Assembly (NCBI GenBank): GCA_023701135.1
Contig: JAMPXP010000003.1
Span: forward strand, 186,001 to 250,000
Source of the DNA: Desulfobacula sp.
Lineage (GTDB): Bacteria; Desulfobacterota; Desulfobacteria; Desulfobacterales; Desulfobacteraceae
Direction: 5' to 3'
Length of the DNA: 64,000 bases
Below are positions 51,938 through 61,224 of this stretch, piece after piece. Below the pieces are notes generated by a model, which searched no databases, had not been told where the DNA came from, and saw nothing but the letters and a program-made list of their open reading frames with translations. The translations under genes and the position numbers were made by a program. Numbering within the stretch: position 1 is the stretch's first letter; each line of letters starts with the position of its first letter.

Positions 51938-53188
51938 TTATTCGGTTACCGGTTTAGTACGGTTCAGCTCTTTTTCCTGGGGAAACACAGGAAGATACCG
52001 ATAGGTGACCGCGATCAGGATAATGCCGTAGGCCACGGGCAGTACGGTTGTGGCCACTTCCTGCCAACTGGGAACATACAAGGCCCAGGTATCAAAACTC
52101 AATACCGGAATGGCCATGATCTGAAGCACCATGACCCAGCGGTTCAAACAAACACCGATCACGCCCAATACAATGGCAATAAGCCTCAGTGTCGGATTTT
52201 CACGGGTGGATTTCATGATGAGAATAAGGCCGGGAATAACGCCGCAAACAAGGATCTCGGTTACCAGTATCCAATAACCGTAGAAACCGTTGTTAGAATA
52301 AAAATGACTGATATTGAACCCAAGGCCTGGTACGGTAACCGTAGCCCAATAGATGGTATCAATGATTTTGGCAATGATATAGGTAATGATCATCCATCCG
52401 GATATTTTGGACAACAGATGAACGACATTGTCCTTAACCAGCTTTTTACCGGTAACAGCTTCTGTTATTCTGGTCACCAGCAGGGTAAAACAGGGGCCAA
52501 AAGCGGCTGCGGACCAGGTGAACAAAAAGAAGGTCCAGGGCCAGATCAAAAGGCCTTCCCGAACAGCAAAGGGCCTGCCGTACATAACGCCTGCAACACC
52601 TCCCAGGGAACCCTGGTGGAAAAAGGAAAGGAAAGCGCCGGTGGCGGCAAAAACAGCCATTACCCCATGCATATTATGGGCAAGGTGATGAAAAAAAGGC
52701 ACCTTGTTGGCCTGTCTGTTTTCCAGAATATTCGGAATAAACTCAATGGTCAGTACTGCAAAATAGCAGGACAGACAAAAGGCCACTTCCGTCAGCATGG
52801 AATGGACATTGGCATGCCAGAAAATAAACCAGCCGCGGAGAGGCTGGCCGATATCAATGGCAAGGATCAATAATGCCGAACTATAGCAGATGAAGCCGAT
52901 AATAACGGCAAAATTGATGATATTTTTCAGTTCATCCACTTTGAAAATATATTTTAACAACCCTGTAAAAAATGCCCCGCCGCCCACTGCAATAACTGCA
53001 AGATCGGCCCAGATCCAGAGGGCAAATCCATAGTAGTCGTTCATATTGGTCTGGTTAAGGCCCTTCCACCAGATGAGGCCCATGGCATAAACGCCCCAGA
53101 GCACTACGGCGCCCACGATGGCAATTCCAACGGCAAATTTTGGAAAAGAACAGCGGTTTGCACCTTCAGGTATTAATGCAGAATCCAT
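51938..53188 (-). CDS. qrcD: Menaquinone reductase Qrc, NrfD-like membrane subunit
   Basis: A 416-residue NrfD/PsrC-family protein with about ten transmembrane helices, lacking hemes, expected to hold the menaquinone site. Motif-like segments include ALWIWADLAVIAVGGGAFFTG and HANVHSMLTEVAF. AGGAG is 10 bases before ATG. It is the fourth gene of qrcABCD. In sulfate reducers Qrc takes electrons from the periplasmic type I cytochrome c3 and reduces menaquinone, supporting energy conservation with Qmo; those partners are outside this window. Confidence 0.9.
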   Translation of the reverse strand: MDSALIPEGANRCSFPKFAVGIAIVGAVVLWGVYAMGLIWWKGLNQTNMNDYYGFALWIWADLAVIAVGGGAFFTGLLKYIFKVDELKNIINFAVIIGFICYSSALLILAIDIGQPLRGWFIFWHANVHSMLTEVAFCLSCYFAVLTIEFIPNILENRQANKVPFFHHLAHNMHGVMAVFAATGAFLSFFHQGSLGGVAGVMYGRPFAVREGLLIWPWTFFLFTWSAAAFGPCFTLLVTRITEAVTGKKLVKDNVVHLLSKISGWMIITYIIAKIIDTIYWATVTVPGLGFNISHFYSNNGFYGYWILVTEILVCGVIPGLILIMKSTRENPTLRLIAIVLGVIGVCLNRWVMVLQIMAIPVLSFDTWALYVPSWQEVATTVLPVAYGIILIAVTYRYLPVFPQEKELNRTKPVTE

Positions 53189-53221
53189 ATTTATTCACTC
53201 CTAACAAAGGTTTTGGATATG

Positions 53222-54082
53222 TTAACCATGGGATTCAGACCCATGATGATTCTTGATTTTATCCCATTCTCCCTCGAGATAATTATCGCCTGCTTTTCTG
53301 ACCCATTCCCGCTCGGAAAGATAATAGACTTTGGGATTGGTTCCAAGTCTTTCAAGCAGTCTGAACACATTCGGATTTCTTGATTTTCCGACCACGTTGG
53401 GGTTATTGGACGCCGGATGGGGATCGGGTTTTACGATTTCATGGACCCTGTGGGCAGGATTGTTCAAATCCCCAAACACAATGGCGCCGGCAGGACAGGC
53501 GGTGGTGCAGGCGGTCTGATATTCATTTTCTTCAATATCTTCCCGGCCATCGTAATATGCCTTGTCTCTTGCAGCCTGATAACGGTGATAGCAGAAGCTG
53601 CACTTTTCCACCACCCCTCTCATTCTCGGCGATACATTGGGGCTCAGATATTTTTCCATACCTTCAGGCCATTTAGGATCCCACCAGTTAAAATACCGTG
53701 CATGGTAAGGACAGGCTCCCATGCAATATCTGCATCCAAAACAGCGGGTATAGATCTGGCTGACAATTCCCGTATCATATCCATAATCCGTAGCCGTTGC
53801 AGGACAAACTGAAACACAGGGTGAATGGCCATGATCCCCTTTTCCGCCGCAGTGCTGGCAGGGTCTTGGCAGATATACGATTTCTGTGTCAGGAAAGGAT
53901 TTACCATTGGTTAATTTATAAACACGCATCCAGGTGATGCTATCCTTTTTATTGGATTCATCCTCCTTAAATGGGACATTGTTCTCAGACATGCACGAAA
54001 CCATGCAGGAACCACATCCGGTGCATTTGTCCAGATCTATCACCATTCCGAACTTGTGTGCTTTAATATTTTCTTTATTCAT
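53222..54082 (-). CDS. qrcC: Menaquinone reductase Qrc, iron-sulfur subunit
   Basis: A 286-residue ferredoxin-like subunit with sixteen cysteines in four cluster groups: 20-23-26-30, 75-78-89-93, 114-117-120-124 and 161-164-192-196. It passes electrons between QrcB and QrcD. It has no signal peptide and probably crosses with QrcB by the Tat route. ATG 54082 with AGAGG eight bases upstream is preferred to an earlier in-frame ATG overlapping qrcB. Confidence 0.92.
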   Translation of the reverse strand: MNKENIKAHKFGMVIDLDKCTGCGSCMVSCMSENNVPFKEDESNKKDSITWMRVYKLTNGKSFPDTEIVYLPRPCQHCGGKGDHGHSPCVSVCPATATDYGYDTGIVSQIYTRCFGCRYCMGACPYHARYFNWWDPKWPEGMEKYLSPNVSPRMRGVVEKCSFCYHRYQAARDKAYYDGREDIEENEYQTACTTACPAGAIVFGDLNNPAHRVHEIVKPDPHPASNNPNVVGKSRNPNVFRLLERLGTNPKVYYLSEREWVRKAGDNYLEGEWDKIKNHHGSESHG

Positions 54083-54114
54083 TAAGAACCTCTTTAGCAA
54101 TTTATCCTTGAATA

Positions 54115-56244
54115 TCAAGCCTTGGAAATTTTTGCTTTTATTCCAAAGGCAGCATCCAGTCCTGAACCGGATTCAATTACCGGGCCAATCAACTCATTAA
54201 TATTGACACCCTTGTTTGATACATATTTATTATCAAAGGAATGTCCCAGCCCTTTGGCCATTCCAACCAAACCCGGCATGATGCCTTCGCTGAGATGGAT
54301 CATGACCTTTGCTGTTCCCACCGGGGTTGTCAAGGTCACACGGTCATAGTTTTTAAGTCCTTTGGCGGTCTTGGGATTGATCTCAACCACAGTATCTTTA
54401 CCCTTCAGTTCTTCATCAGAAACGGTTTTGACGGCAAAGGGAGACGCTGCCTGAGCTGCGCTGGGTAATCTCATATTATCAATGGGAATCAGAAGAAGGT
54501 CCCCATCTCCGGTTGGTTGAACCGAATCAGGCGCTTTGGAAAGAAAGGAGATATCAATTTCATGGGGGATCTTAGGAACACCTTCGGACAAGATGACATA
54601 TCCGTTTTCAGACAAATCGCCCCAGGTATCTCCTGCCGCTGTTTCAAGACATTCATCAAAGGTTTCCCATTCAAAACTTTGAGCAACGGAACCGTCCATT
54701 GCCTTTGCGATGAGAATAAGGATATCCCCGGGATGTTTGGTATTGAATACTGGTTTTACAACGGGTTTTGAGAGCCCCACCACCGCTTTTGAAAGTCCGG
54801 CCCCGGAGGGGATATCTTCAAGCCGTTCAATAAAGGTATGTACCGGCAGGATAATATCCGCTTCTTTGGCGGTTTCATCCATGAAAGAGGAGAAACTGAC
54901 AACAAAAGGGATTTTTCCAAAAGCTTGTTTAACGGCTTTGGTATCATGCAGGCTGTAACAGGGATTGGACTGGTAGACCAACAAAGCTTCCACCACCGGC
55001 TGGGATGAGGCATTCACCTTGTCAAACAGATCATGGACATATAGGCTCAATTTTGCTTGTGCAAAGCCTTTATCGGCAATATCATCCATGGTTTCTTCCG
55101 GAAATTCAAGATATTCTTTTACCGGTTGAACAAAGGCTCCGCCTTCTTTATTAATATTGCCCACAAGACAGTTTAACGTGTGCACGGCAACCAATTCCTT
55201 CAGGCTCTGGGAGCCGTCTCCCCTGCCCTTGCCGAAGACCGCAACCGGCATTTTTGCCTTTGCAAATTGAGTGGCGATGTCTTCAATGTCAGCCTCTTTG
55301 ATACCGGTTATTTCAGATATCTTTGAAAGAGGGTAATCGTTCTGAAGCAAGGCCGTCAGTTTGTTGAAGCCGCCTTTGAATCCGGCAGCGGCTGCAGCGT
55401 TAAACAGATTGTTTTTCAGAATCACCGCGCACATCCCCAGGGCCAGATCTGCTTCTGTTCCGGGCTTAACCGGAACCCATCTGTCTGCATTGGCCGCTGT
55501 GTTGGAAAGCCTGGGCTCAATCTGACAAAGCGTTGCACCTCTTTCCTTTCTGGATGCATTGGCTTTAAAACAGGCCACCGGAGATCCCCAGCCTTCTATA
55601 ATACCGGCTCCGAAACTCAAAATAAAATCAGAATTGTCAAGATCAAACCCTATGGTGGTTCCCTTGCCATGCAGGGAAGCAGCCGTTAATTCAAGATAGG
55701 ATTCGAGGCTTGGCATGATATAAAAATTGGGTGAGCCAAACGTTTTCAACAACCGTTTAAAAAGCCCTGAAACCGATCCCGTATTCTTATCTGTGATACA
55801 GGCCAGTTTTTCAGGTGTTCCGGCATTCCTGATATCTGCAAGCTTTCCTGAAACCAGGGAAACCGCTTCTTCCCAGGAAATTTCTTCAAATTTGTCCCCG
55901 TTTTTTTTCAAAGGGGTTTTAACCCTTGACGGATCATATAAATATTGAAGGCCGGAAATTCCATGCAGGCAAGCACCTCCGTCATTAATGGGATATTCAG
56001 TGAGCCCTTCGATCTTGACCGGTCTGTCGTCAATCTTCCGGATGCTGATGCCGCAGCTTCCAGGGCAAAGGCTACAGACCGAACTTTCATACATCACTTC
56101 TCCGTCCACAGGGACGGGAGTCCAGGGCCAGTTCTGGGTCCAGATGGAAGAATCATCTGTCAGTTTCAACAAAACCGGTGAAACTGAAAAACCTGCAACT
56201 GCACCAAGCCCCAATCCCAAGAAGCTTCTTCGATCAACTTTCAT
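54115..56244 (-). CDS. qrcB: Menaquinone reductase Qrc, molybdopterin-oxidoreductase-like subunit
   Basis: A 709-residue protein of the molybdopterin oxidoreductase family with a twin-arginine signal (DRRSFLGLGLGAVAG). The N-terminal [4Fe-4S] motif is Cys57-60-64 with Cys92. In characterised Qrc this subunit keeps the fold but is reported to lack molybdenum; the absence of an obvious metal-ligand Cys or Sec here agrees. Periplasmic. AGAGG is nine bases before ATG, and the gene follows qrcA by 46 bases. Confidence 0.92.
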   Translation of the reverse strand: MKVDRRSFLGLGLGAVAGFSVSPVLLKLTDDSSIWTQNWPWTPVPVDGEVMYESSVCSLCPGSCGISIRKIDDRPVKIEGLTEYPINDGGACLHGISGLQYLYDPSRVKTPLKKNGDKFEEISWEEAVSLVSGKLADIRNAGTPEKLACITDKNTGSVSGLFKRLLKTFGSPNFYIMPSLESYLELTAASLHGKGTTIGFDLDNSDFILSFGAGIIEGWGSPVACFKANASRKERGATLCQIEPRLSNTAANADRWVPVKPGTEADLALGMCAVILKNNLFNAAAAAGFKGGFNKLTALLQNDYPLSKISEITGIKEADIEDIATQFAKAKMPVAVFGKGRGDGSQSLKELVAVHTLNCLVGNINKEGGAFVQPVKEYLEFPEETMDDIADKGFAQAKLSLYVHDLFDKVNASSQPVVEALLVYQSNPCYSLHDTKAVKQAFGKIPFVVSFSSFMDETAKEADIILPVHTFIERLEDIPSGAGLSKAVVGLSKPVVKPVFNTKHPGDILILIAKAMDGSVAQSFEWETFDECLETAAGDTWGDLSENGYVILSEGVPKIPHEIDISFLSKAPDSVQPTGDGDLLLIPIDNMRLPSAAQAASPFAVKTVSDEELKGKDTVVEINPKTAKGLKNYDRVTLTTPVGTAKVMIHLSEGIMPGLVGMAKGLGHSFDNKYVSNKGVNINELIGPVIESGSGLDAAFGIKAKISKA

Positions 56245-56290
56245 AAATTATTCCTCTATAAAGTTTTTGAATTCTTGTTTTTCAGGTTTT

Positions 56291-56968
56291 TTATTTGTGG
56301 CACTGGAAACAATATCCTTGATGACCTGTTTCTGTTTTGTGACACGCCGCGCAGTCATCCATCTTCATGCGATCCCAGGAATGTTTTTTAATTCCCCAGA
56401 TATTCTTTCCCCAGATATCACGACTGTAACCGGTGATCCTGTTTTCTTCGTAGGGCCGGGAAGCGGTGGTTTCACCAATGGGGCCATGACAGGTGACACA
56501 ATCCATGCCTGCACCCCCCGGTTTCACCTGAGTATGGGCGGCATGGGAGAAAAAGACGCAGTCCGGTTGTTTTGAATAGACATACCAGGGCACTTCTTTT
56601 TCTTTGGCCACATACATTTCGGCAAATACGGCCTCATCCTTTGTCTCGCCCAGGGGTTCTTCCGTATGGCATTCCATGCATTTGTCGAGGGTGGGAATCC
56701 CTGAGAAACTGCCGTCTTCCCTCAAAGAATGACAGGAGTCACAACTGCCCGCTTCTCCGACATGAAGTGCGTGATTGAAATTAAAGGGCTGCTCTTTTTT
56801 TGAATAGAGCAATTTGGGGAACAGCAGCGTACCGGATAAAAAGCATATGACAAATGCCACAATAAAAAAGATGACACCGAGTCCCAGCCCTTTGTCATCT
56901 TTTGTGTCACCGGCAGTGCATTCCCCTGCACTTTCCGCGGAACCATTTTCACTTTCTTTCTTGCTCAT
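56291..56968 (-). CDS. qrcA: Menaquinone reductase Qrc, multiheme cytochrome c subunit
   Basis: A 225-residue cytochrome with one membrane anchor (about 30-52) and a periplasmic part holding five CXXCH motifs: 76-80, 97-101, 157-161, 206-210 and 220-224. Paired FNHALH and FSHAAH segments supply likely axial histidines. It is the electron entry point from periplasmic cytochrome c3. Qrc of Desulfovibrio is described as hexaheme, so a sixth, non-standard attachment (for example at Cys137) may exist. GGAG lies six bases before ATG. Confidence 0.92.
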   Translation of the reverse strand: MSKKESENGSAESAGECTAGDTKDDKGLGLGVIFFIVAFVICFLSGTLLFPKLLYSKKEQPFNFNHALHVGEAGSCDSCHSLREDGSFSGIPTLDKCMECHTEEPLGETKDEAVFAEMYVAKEKEVPWYVYSKQPDCVFFSHAAHTQVKPGGAGMDCVTCHGPIGETTASRPYEENRITGYSRDIWGKNIWGIKKHSWDRMKMDDCAACHKTETGHQGYCFQCHK

Positions 56969-57013
56969 GAAAACTCCATCAATTTATAAGGTTGATGTTA
57001 CGTTAACCATTTT

Positions 57014-57034
57014 GTCCGGACCGGGAGTCCGGAC
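57014..57034. promoter_or_regulatory. Double GTCCGGAC palindrome in the qrc leader
   Basis: The self-complementary octamer GTCCGGAC occurs at 57014-57021 and 57027-57034, five bases apart. It can be read as tandem operator sites or as an eight-base hairpin in the 5' leader about 50 bases before qrcA. No U-run follows on the minus strand, so a terminator is unlikely. Confidence 0.5.
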
Positions 57035-57092
57035 TATTTGTTTTGCAGACGGCAATGATCGGCCGTGCAACAGCGTCCGTAATTAGCGTTAA

Positions 57093-57121
57093 TCTATATT
57101 AATATCTTGTTTTCTTGTCAA
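57093..57121 (-). promoter_or_regulatory. Sigma70-type promoter for the qrc operon
   Basis: On the minus strand TTGACA (57121-57116) and TATAGA (57098-57093) are spaced exactly 17 bases. It predicts a leader of roughly 115 bases before qrcA that contains the GTCCGGAC pair. It lies between the ccsA stop and qrcA, so qrc can be transcribed apart from recD-resB-ccsA. Confidence 0.7.
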
Positions 57122-57162
57122 GACAAATTAAGATAATGATCACGGATGCCGAAGGGCCATGG

Positions 57163-57996
57163 TTAGGCGTAGCTATGGAGTCCGCTGAGAAGATAATTCA
57201 CGCCGAAATAGGTAAAAAGAACGGCGATAAAACCAATGATGGAAATCCAGGCCAGGTTTTTTCCGGACCACCCTTTCATCATTCTTAAATGCATGAAAAT
57301 GGCATAAACAAACCAGGTAATCAGGGACCAGGTTTCTTTGGGGTCCCAACTCCAGTATGTCCCCCATGCAGAATTGGCCCAGACTGCGCCGGTGATGATA
57401 CCAATGGTCAGAAACAAAAAACCGAAAACCACCATTTGATAGGTCAATTCGTCTATGAGTTCCCATGACGGCAGTTTGGCAAAAATGGATTCCGCTTCAG
57501 GATTACGGGGCTTTACAAAATACATGATACTGAACCCGAAAGCCACGGCAAAGCCTGCATAACCCAGAAAGCAGGTGATGACATGGGCAATGAGCCAATT
57601 GCTTTTTAACGCCGGAATCAAAGGAGAAATTTTGTTGCTGATACTGGGATCAAAGGATGCGTAGGCAATGGCAAGAAATATCAAAGGAGAAGCAAATACA
57701 CCGATGATGCTTTCCTTGTATTTGAGTTCAACAAAAATATAAAGGACGGCGACGGTCCAGGAGAAAAAAACCAGGGATTCATACATATTGGAAAAAGGAG
57801 CATGCCCATATCCCAGTTGATAGGATTCAATCCAACGAAGGATAATTCCGGCGGAATTGTCTAAAAAGCCGATCACAAGCACAACAAAACCGGCCTTGGC
57901 AAGAATCTGTTTTTTAAAGGCAAAGGACCCGACATAGAAAATCGTGGCCAAGGCATAGATAAAGGTCGTTGTCGACAATAGGAATGAACTGTTCAT
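57163..57996 (-). CDS. ccsA: Cytochrome c biogenesis protein CcsA/ResC
   Basis: A 277-residue, roughly eight-helix membrane protein of System II cytochrome c maturation. The heme-handling WWD-type motif is WGTYWSWDPKETWSL, and flanking histidines occur in HAPFSNMYE and HVITCF. With ResB it exports heme and attaches it to CXXCH sites, such as those of QrcA next door. The start is 10 bases after resB. Confidence 0.93.
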   Translation of the reverse strand: MNSSFLLSTTTFIYALATIFYVGSFAFKKQILAKAGFVVLVIGFLDNSAGIILRWIESYQLGYGHAPFSNMYESLVFFSWTVAVLYIFVELKYKESIIGVFASPLIFLAIAYASFDPSISNKISPLIPALKSNWLIAHVITCFLGYAGFAVAFGFSIMYFVKPRNPEAESIFAKLPSWELIDELTYQMVVFGFLFLTIGIITGAVWANSAWGTYWSWDPKETWSLITWFVYAIFMHLRMMKGWSGKNLAWISIIGFIAVLFTYFGVNYLLSGLHSYA

Positions 57997-58005
57997 AAAA
58001 AATAT

Positions 58006-59364
58006 TTATCCTTTTAACGTATGACACAATTTTCGAATTTTAAGTCTTAACCCCTGGCTGTTGCGATTTGAGGTCCCTGATATACTGAGATTAGAAGTCT
58101 TTTCCCCGGAGGTTTGAATCTCAATGAAATAGGATTCATGGGCCATAAAAAAAGTGATCCAGCATCCAATGATCATCAGCATAAATCCGGCGTATACATA
58201 CCATATTCCCGGATCCTTTGTGATGTGGAGTCCTGTGTAGTGTTTCTGTTCAGCCGCTTTGATGACAAAAGCATAATGCCCCTTTCGCATTTTATCAAAG
58301 GTAGGGAATTTCAAAGGTAATCCGATCTGAAAGCTCTTGCCGTCCGCTTCAAAAATTCTGCCGATAAAGGTCGGACCAAGGTCATGTCCGCTGAAATCAA
58401 AATGAGGCAAAAAACCTTCTAATTTAAATTGGGTCTTTTCATCGGACAGTTGAATTTCTTCCCCTATTTTTATGGTCCTTACCATTGTGGCATTATCCTG
58501 TCCGGCTATGATTTCAAGCGTTACCTGATCCGGCGGAGCTGAACCGTAAGAGGACTGAAAAATATTAATGCCCTTGTATCTCAAGGGCTGGTTGACACGA
58601 ATATCCGTTGTGAGGATGTCTTTGCCATCCTGAACCAGGGTAAGATTGGATCTGAATTCTTCAGGGGCACCTGTATCATAAAAGCGAACCTCAAATTCAT
58701 TACACCGGATTGAAAAATCAAGTTGTACCGGATTCCGGGTTGTAAGAAGACTCGCCGTATCAGAGGTTTGGCCTTCATCCAGATTTAAATTGGCCTTAAA
58801 TCCGAATATGGACCCGATAAGGGCGCCCAGAAACAGCAGGAGCAGGCTTGTGTGTACCACATACACTCCCAGGCGTGTCCATCTGCCTTTTTCTGCATAA
58901 AGAACAATACCGGCTTCGGTTTCTTCTTTTATCACAGGGCCGACGGATTTTGACAATAGTGTTTCGGATTCAAGGGTTAACTCAGATAAAGACTTATTCA
59001 GGGTAAAGGTTTCTAAATTCTTTAATCTTCGGAACCGGTCCGTATTAAATGTAATTTTTTTGGGGAATATGATTTTCCAGGTTGTCGAGAGTCTTTCAAT
59101 TGAGCATACAACTATATTGATGCACAAAATGACGATCAGGCCTAAAAACCACCAGGAATGGTACATGTCGTCAAAATTGAAGGTTTTGATCAGGTTGGCC
59201 CAGCCATGACCGTAAAATTTGATATAGTCATCTTCTGAGCCATTTTGAAGGACAACCGTTCCGATGATGGACGTGAGGGCCAGGAGGACAAGCGTGTAAA
59301 CCGCGAGCCGGGCGGAACAAAAAAATTGCCAGATGTGTTCGGGTATTGTTTTATTTGTTTTCAA
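58006..59364 (-). CDS. resB: Cytochrome c biogenesis protein ResB/Ccs1
   Basis: A 452-residue System II partner of CcsA. Four transmembrane helices (about 15-37, 68-90, 168-190 and 395-415) frame a large periplasmic region. SARLAVYTLVLLALTSIIGT and RFYDTGAPEEFRSNL are typical. The start is TTG 59364 inside the last 14 bases of recD; its ribosome-binding site is weak (GAAAG), suggesting translational coupling to recD. Confidence 0.92.
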   Translation of the reverse strand: MKTNKTIPEHIWQFFCSARLAVYTLVLLALTSIIGTVVLQNGSEDDYIKFYGHGWANLIKTFNFDDMYHSWWFLGLIVILCINIVVCSIERLSTTWKIIFPKKITFNTDRFRRLKNLETFTLNKSLSELTLESETLLSKSVGPVIKEETEAGIVLYAEKGRWTRLGVYVVHTSLLLLFLGALIGSIFGFKANLNLDEGQTSDTASLLTTRNPVQLDFSIRCNEFEVRFYDTGAPEEFRSNLTLVQDGKDILTTDIRVNQPLRYKGINIFQSSYGSAPPDQVTLEIIAGQDNATMVRTIKIGEEIQLSDEKTQFKLEGFLPHFDFSGHDLGPTFIGRIFEADGKSFQIGLPLKFPTFDKMRKGHYAFVIKAAEQKHYTGLHITKDPGIWYVYAGFMLMIIGCWITFFMAHESYFIEIQTSGEKTSNLSISGTSNRNSQGLRLKIRKLCHTLKG

Positions 59365-61063
59365 GATAGTTGCTTTCTATTTTTTTTCCCAGGTATTCTT
59401 GAATACCTGAATGCCGTTTTGTATTCATACGGATGGCAGCTTTCATAATGTCAAGGTTTCCGATAAGGATCACTTTCTTTTTAGCCCTTGTCACACCTGT
59501 ATATAACAACTGGCGCGTTACAACCGGAGAAAATCTGTCCGGAATGACCATCAGAACAGCGTCAAATTCTGAGCCCTGGCTTTTGTGGATGGTTATTGCA
59601 AAGGCCGTTTCATGGGAAGGCAGATCAGAATACCGGTATTGTTTCAGTTTATTATCCAGTCCTTTAAAAAATGCCGTGGTCTTTCCGTTTTTTTCAACAA
59701 CAACTCCTGTGTCACCGTTGAATAACCCTCTCTTGTAATCATTGCTGTTCACCATGACAGCTTTTATAAAAGGCCTATTTTCTATACCAGAATAATTCAT
59801 TGACCGCAAAATCTTTTCACAAAGATGATTAATTTGTAATGTTCCGAAATCTCCTTTGTTATGGGCGCACAATACCCTGAAATCATCCAGTTTGGAAAGG
59901 GCCTCTTCCTCGTTTTTCGCATTTCCAAAGGGTCCATATTCTTTTGTAATATGGTTTTGAAGCGTGGCCATGACGGATTTAGTATCCTGATATCCTTCAA
60001 AAACAAGGTCCGGGTAATCATGGGATAACAAAAGGGATTCGAAATCCAGGATATTTCTTTCATTGATGGCCTTGGACAGTTTTTCAATCCCGGTCTTCCC
60101 CCGGGATCTGAAATTATAGTCCAGGATAAAAGTATGGGGAGATAATTCATCTATGGCACACAAATCACTGAATACCGCTCCCGCCTGTATGGATGTCAAC
60201 TGATGCTTGTCTCCCGTCATGATAATACGGGTTTCCAGGGGGGCAGCCTCCAGCAGTCTGACAAGCAATGGCAGGTCTATCATGGAGGATTCGTCAATGA
60301 TCAAAACATCGGCATTCAAGGGATTTTTTTGATTAAAATAAAAACCAGGGCCATGGACCAGGGGCTTTAGCGCAGAATGAATGGTGCTCCCCTCTTCCAT
60401 TTTTGAAGCGGCTTTTCCCGTGGGAGCCACGCAGAGGATCCGTGGTATGGGTTGCCCCATCTTTTTCGACAATAAAGGCAATACTGTTTTGATAATGCCG
60501 ATGACAAAGGTTTTACCGGTACCTGGTCCTCCTGAAATAAGCGTAAATTTATTGCATAGCGCGTTTTTAACAGCGTTTTTCTGGGGCAGAAGATGGTTAC
60601 CGCCCGGAAAAAAATCCTTTAAAATATCCTCTGTCAGGGATTCTTCCATGGAAACCTTAGAAAGCGAAACCCGCCGGCTGATATTGTCTGCCAGACGATT
60701 TTGAAAATCATAATATCTGGCGAGGTATAATTTGCCTGCCGAATCCAGAACCAGAGGCGTGTGAAGCCCTTCTGAGACCATGGAAGATTCTTTCAACGCC
60801 TCTATCCAGTGTTCTGCGTCAGGGTATTTTAAGACAAGGGGATTTGTTTCCGACAATGGCTTTTGAGTGCCGGCCGTACTGGCCAGATCAAGGCAGACAT
60901 GACCCTCTGATAATGACTTGGAAACCAGGGCGCAGGCGACTTGAACAAGGGGATTTGTTTCATTAAACGCAAGAGCCATGGATCTGGCAAAAAAATATTC
61001 CAAATCTGAAACCACATCATATTTATATAAGCTTTCAATTTCAAACGGGATATAGGTTTTCAT
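59351..61063 (-). CDS. recD: Exodeoxyribonuclease V alpha subunit
   Basis: A 570-residue RecD helicase: N-terminal domain about 1-150, Walker A GGPGTGKTF, LIIDESSMIDLP, MTGDKHQLTSIQAGAVFSDLC, and C-terminal ITIHKSQGSEFDAVL and YTGVTRAKKKV. It lacks the HhH repeats of RecD2, and the order fits the RecBCD subunit. No recB or recC is in the window; upstream is a divergent regulator. AGGGAA lies five bases before ATG. It overlaps resB by 14 bases. Confidence 0.9.
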   Translation of the reverse strand: MKTYIPFEIESLYKYDVVSDLEYFFARSMALAFNETNPLVQVACALVSKSLSEGHVCLDLASTAGTQKPLSETNPLVLKYPDAEHWIEALKESSMVSEGLHTPLVLDSAGKLYLARYYDFQNRLADNISRRVSLSKVSMEESLTEDILKDFFPGGNHLLPQKNAVKNALCNKFTLISGGPGTGKTFVIGIIKTVLPLLSKKMGQPIPRILCVAPTGKAASKMEEGSTIHSALKPLVHGPGFYFNQKNPLNADVLIIDESSMIDLPLLVRLLEAAPLETRIIMTGDKHQLTSIQAGAVFSDLCAIDELSPHTFILDYNFRSRGKTGIEKLSKAINERNILDFESLLLSHDYPDLVFEGYQDTKSVMATLQNHITKEYGPFGNAKNEEEALSKLDDFRVLCAHNKGDFGTLQINHLCEKILRSMNYSGIENRPFIKAVMVNSNDYKRGLFNGDTGVVVEKNGKTTAFFKGLDNKLKQYRYSDLPSHETAFAITIHKSQGSEFDAVLMVIPDRFSPVVTRQLLYTGVTRAKKKVILIGNLDIMKAAIRMNTKRHSGIQEYLGKKIESNYLENK

Positions 61064-61091
61064 GGTTTTCCCTGTCGACTGAAAAAAGATA

Positions 61092-61108
61092 CTGCAAATT
61101 ATCAGCCT
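61092..61108 (-). promoter_or_regulatory. Possible sigma54 -24/-12 promoter upstream of recD
   Basis: On the minus strand AGGCTGATAATTTGCA keeps the essential GG (-24) and GC (-12) with 10 bases between, and TTGCA matches the -12 element well; the -24 element is partial. Transcription would start about 20 bases before recD. A sigma54 activator is encoded divergently about 120 bases away. Confidence 0.3.
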
Positions 61109-61224
61109 TGGAGTAAAAAATAAACCTTTGATTCAAGTTTTTTATGATTTGAGCTTGATTGAAACCGATAGATTTAATACCCTTGCTCCATTACGTTAAT
61201 TTGGAAGGACACAGTTGCCTCAGA

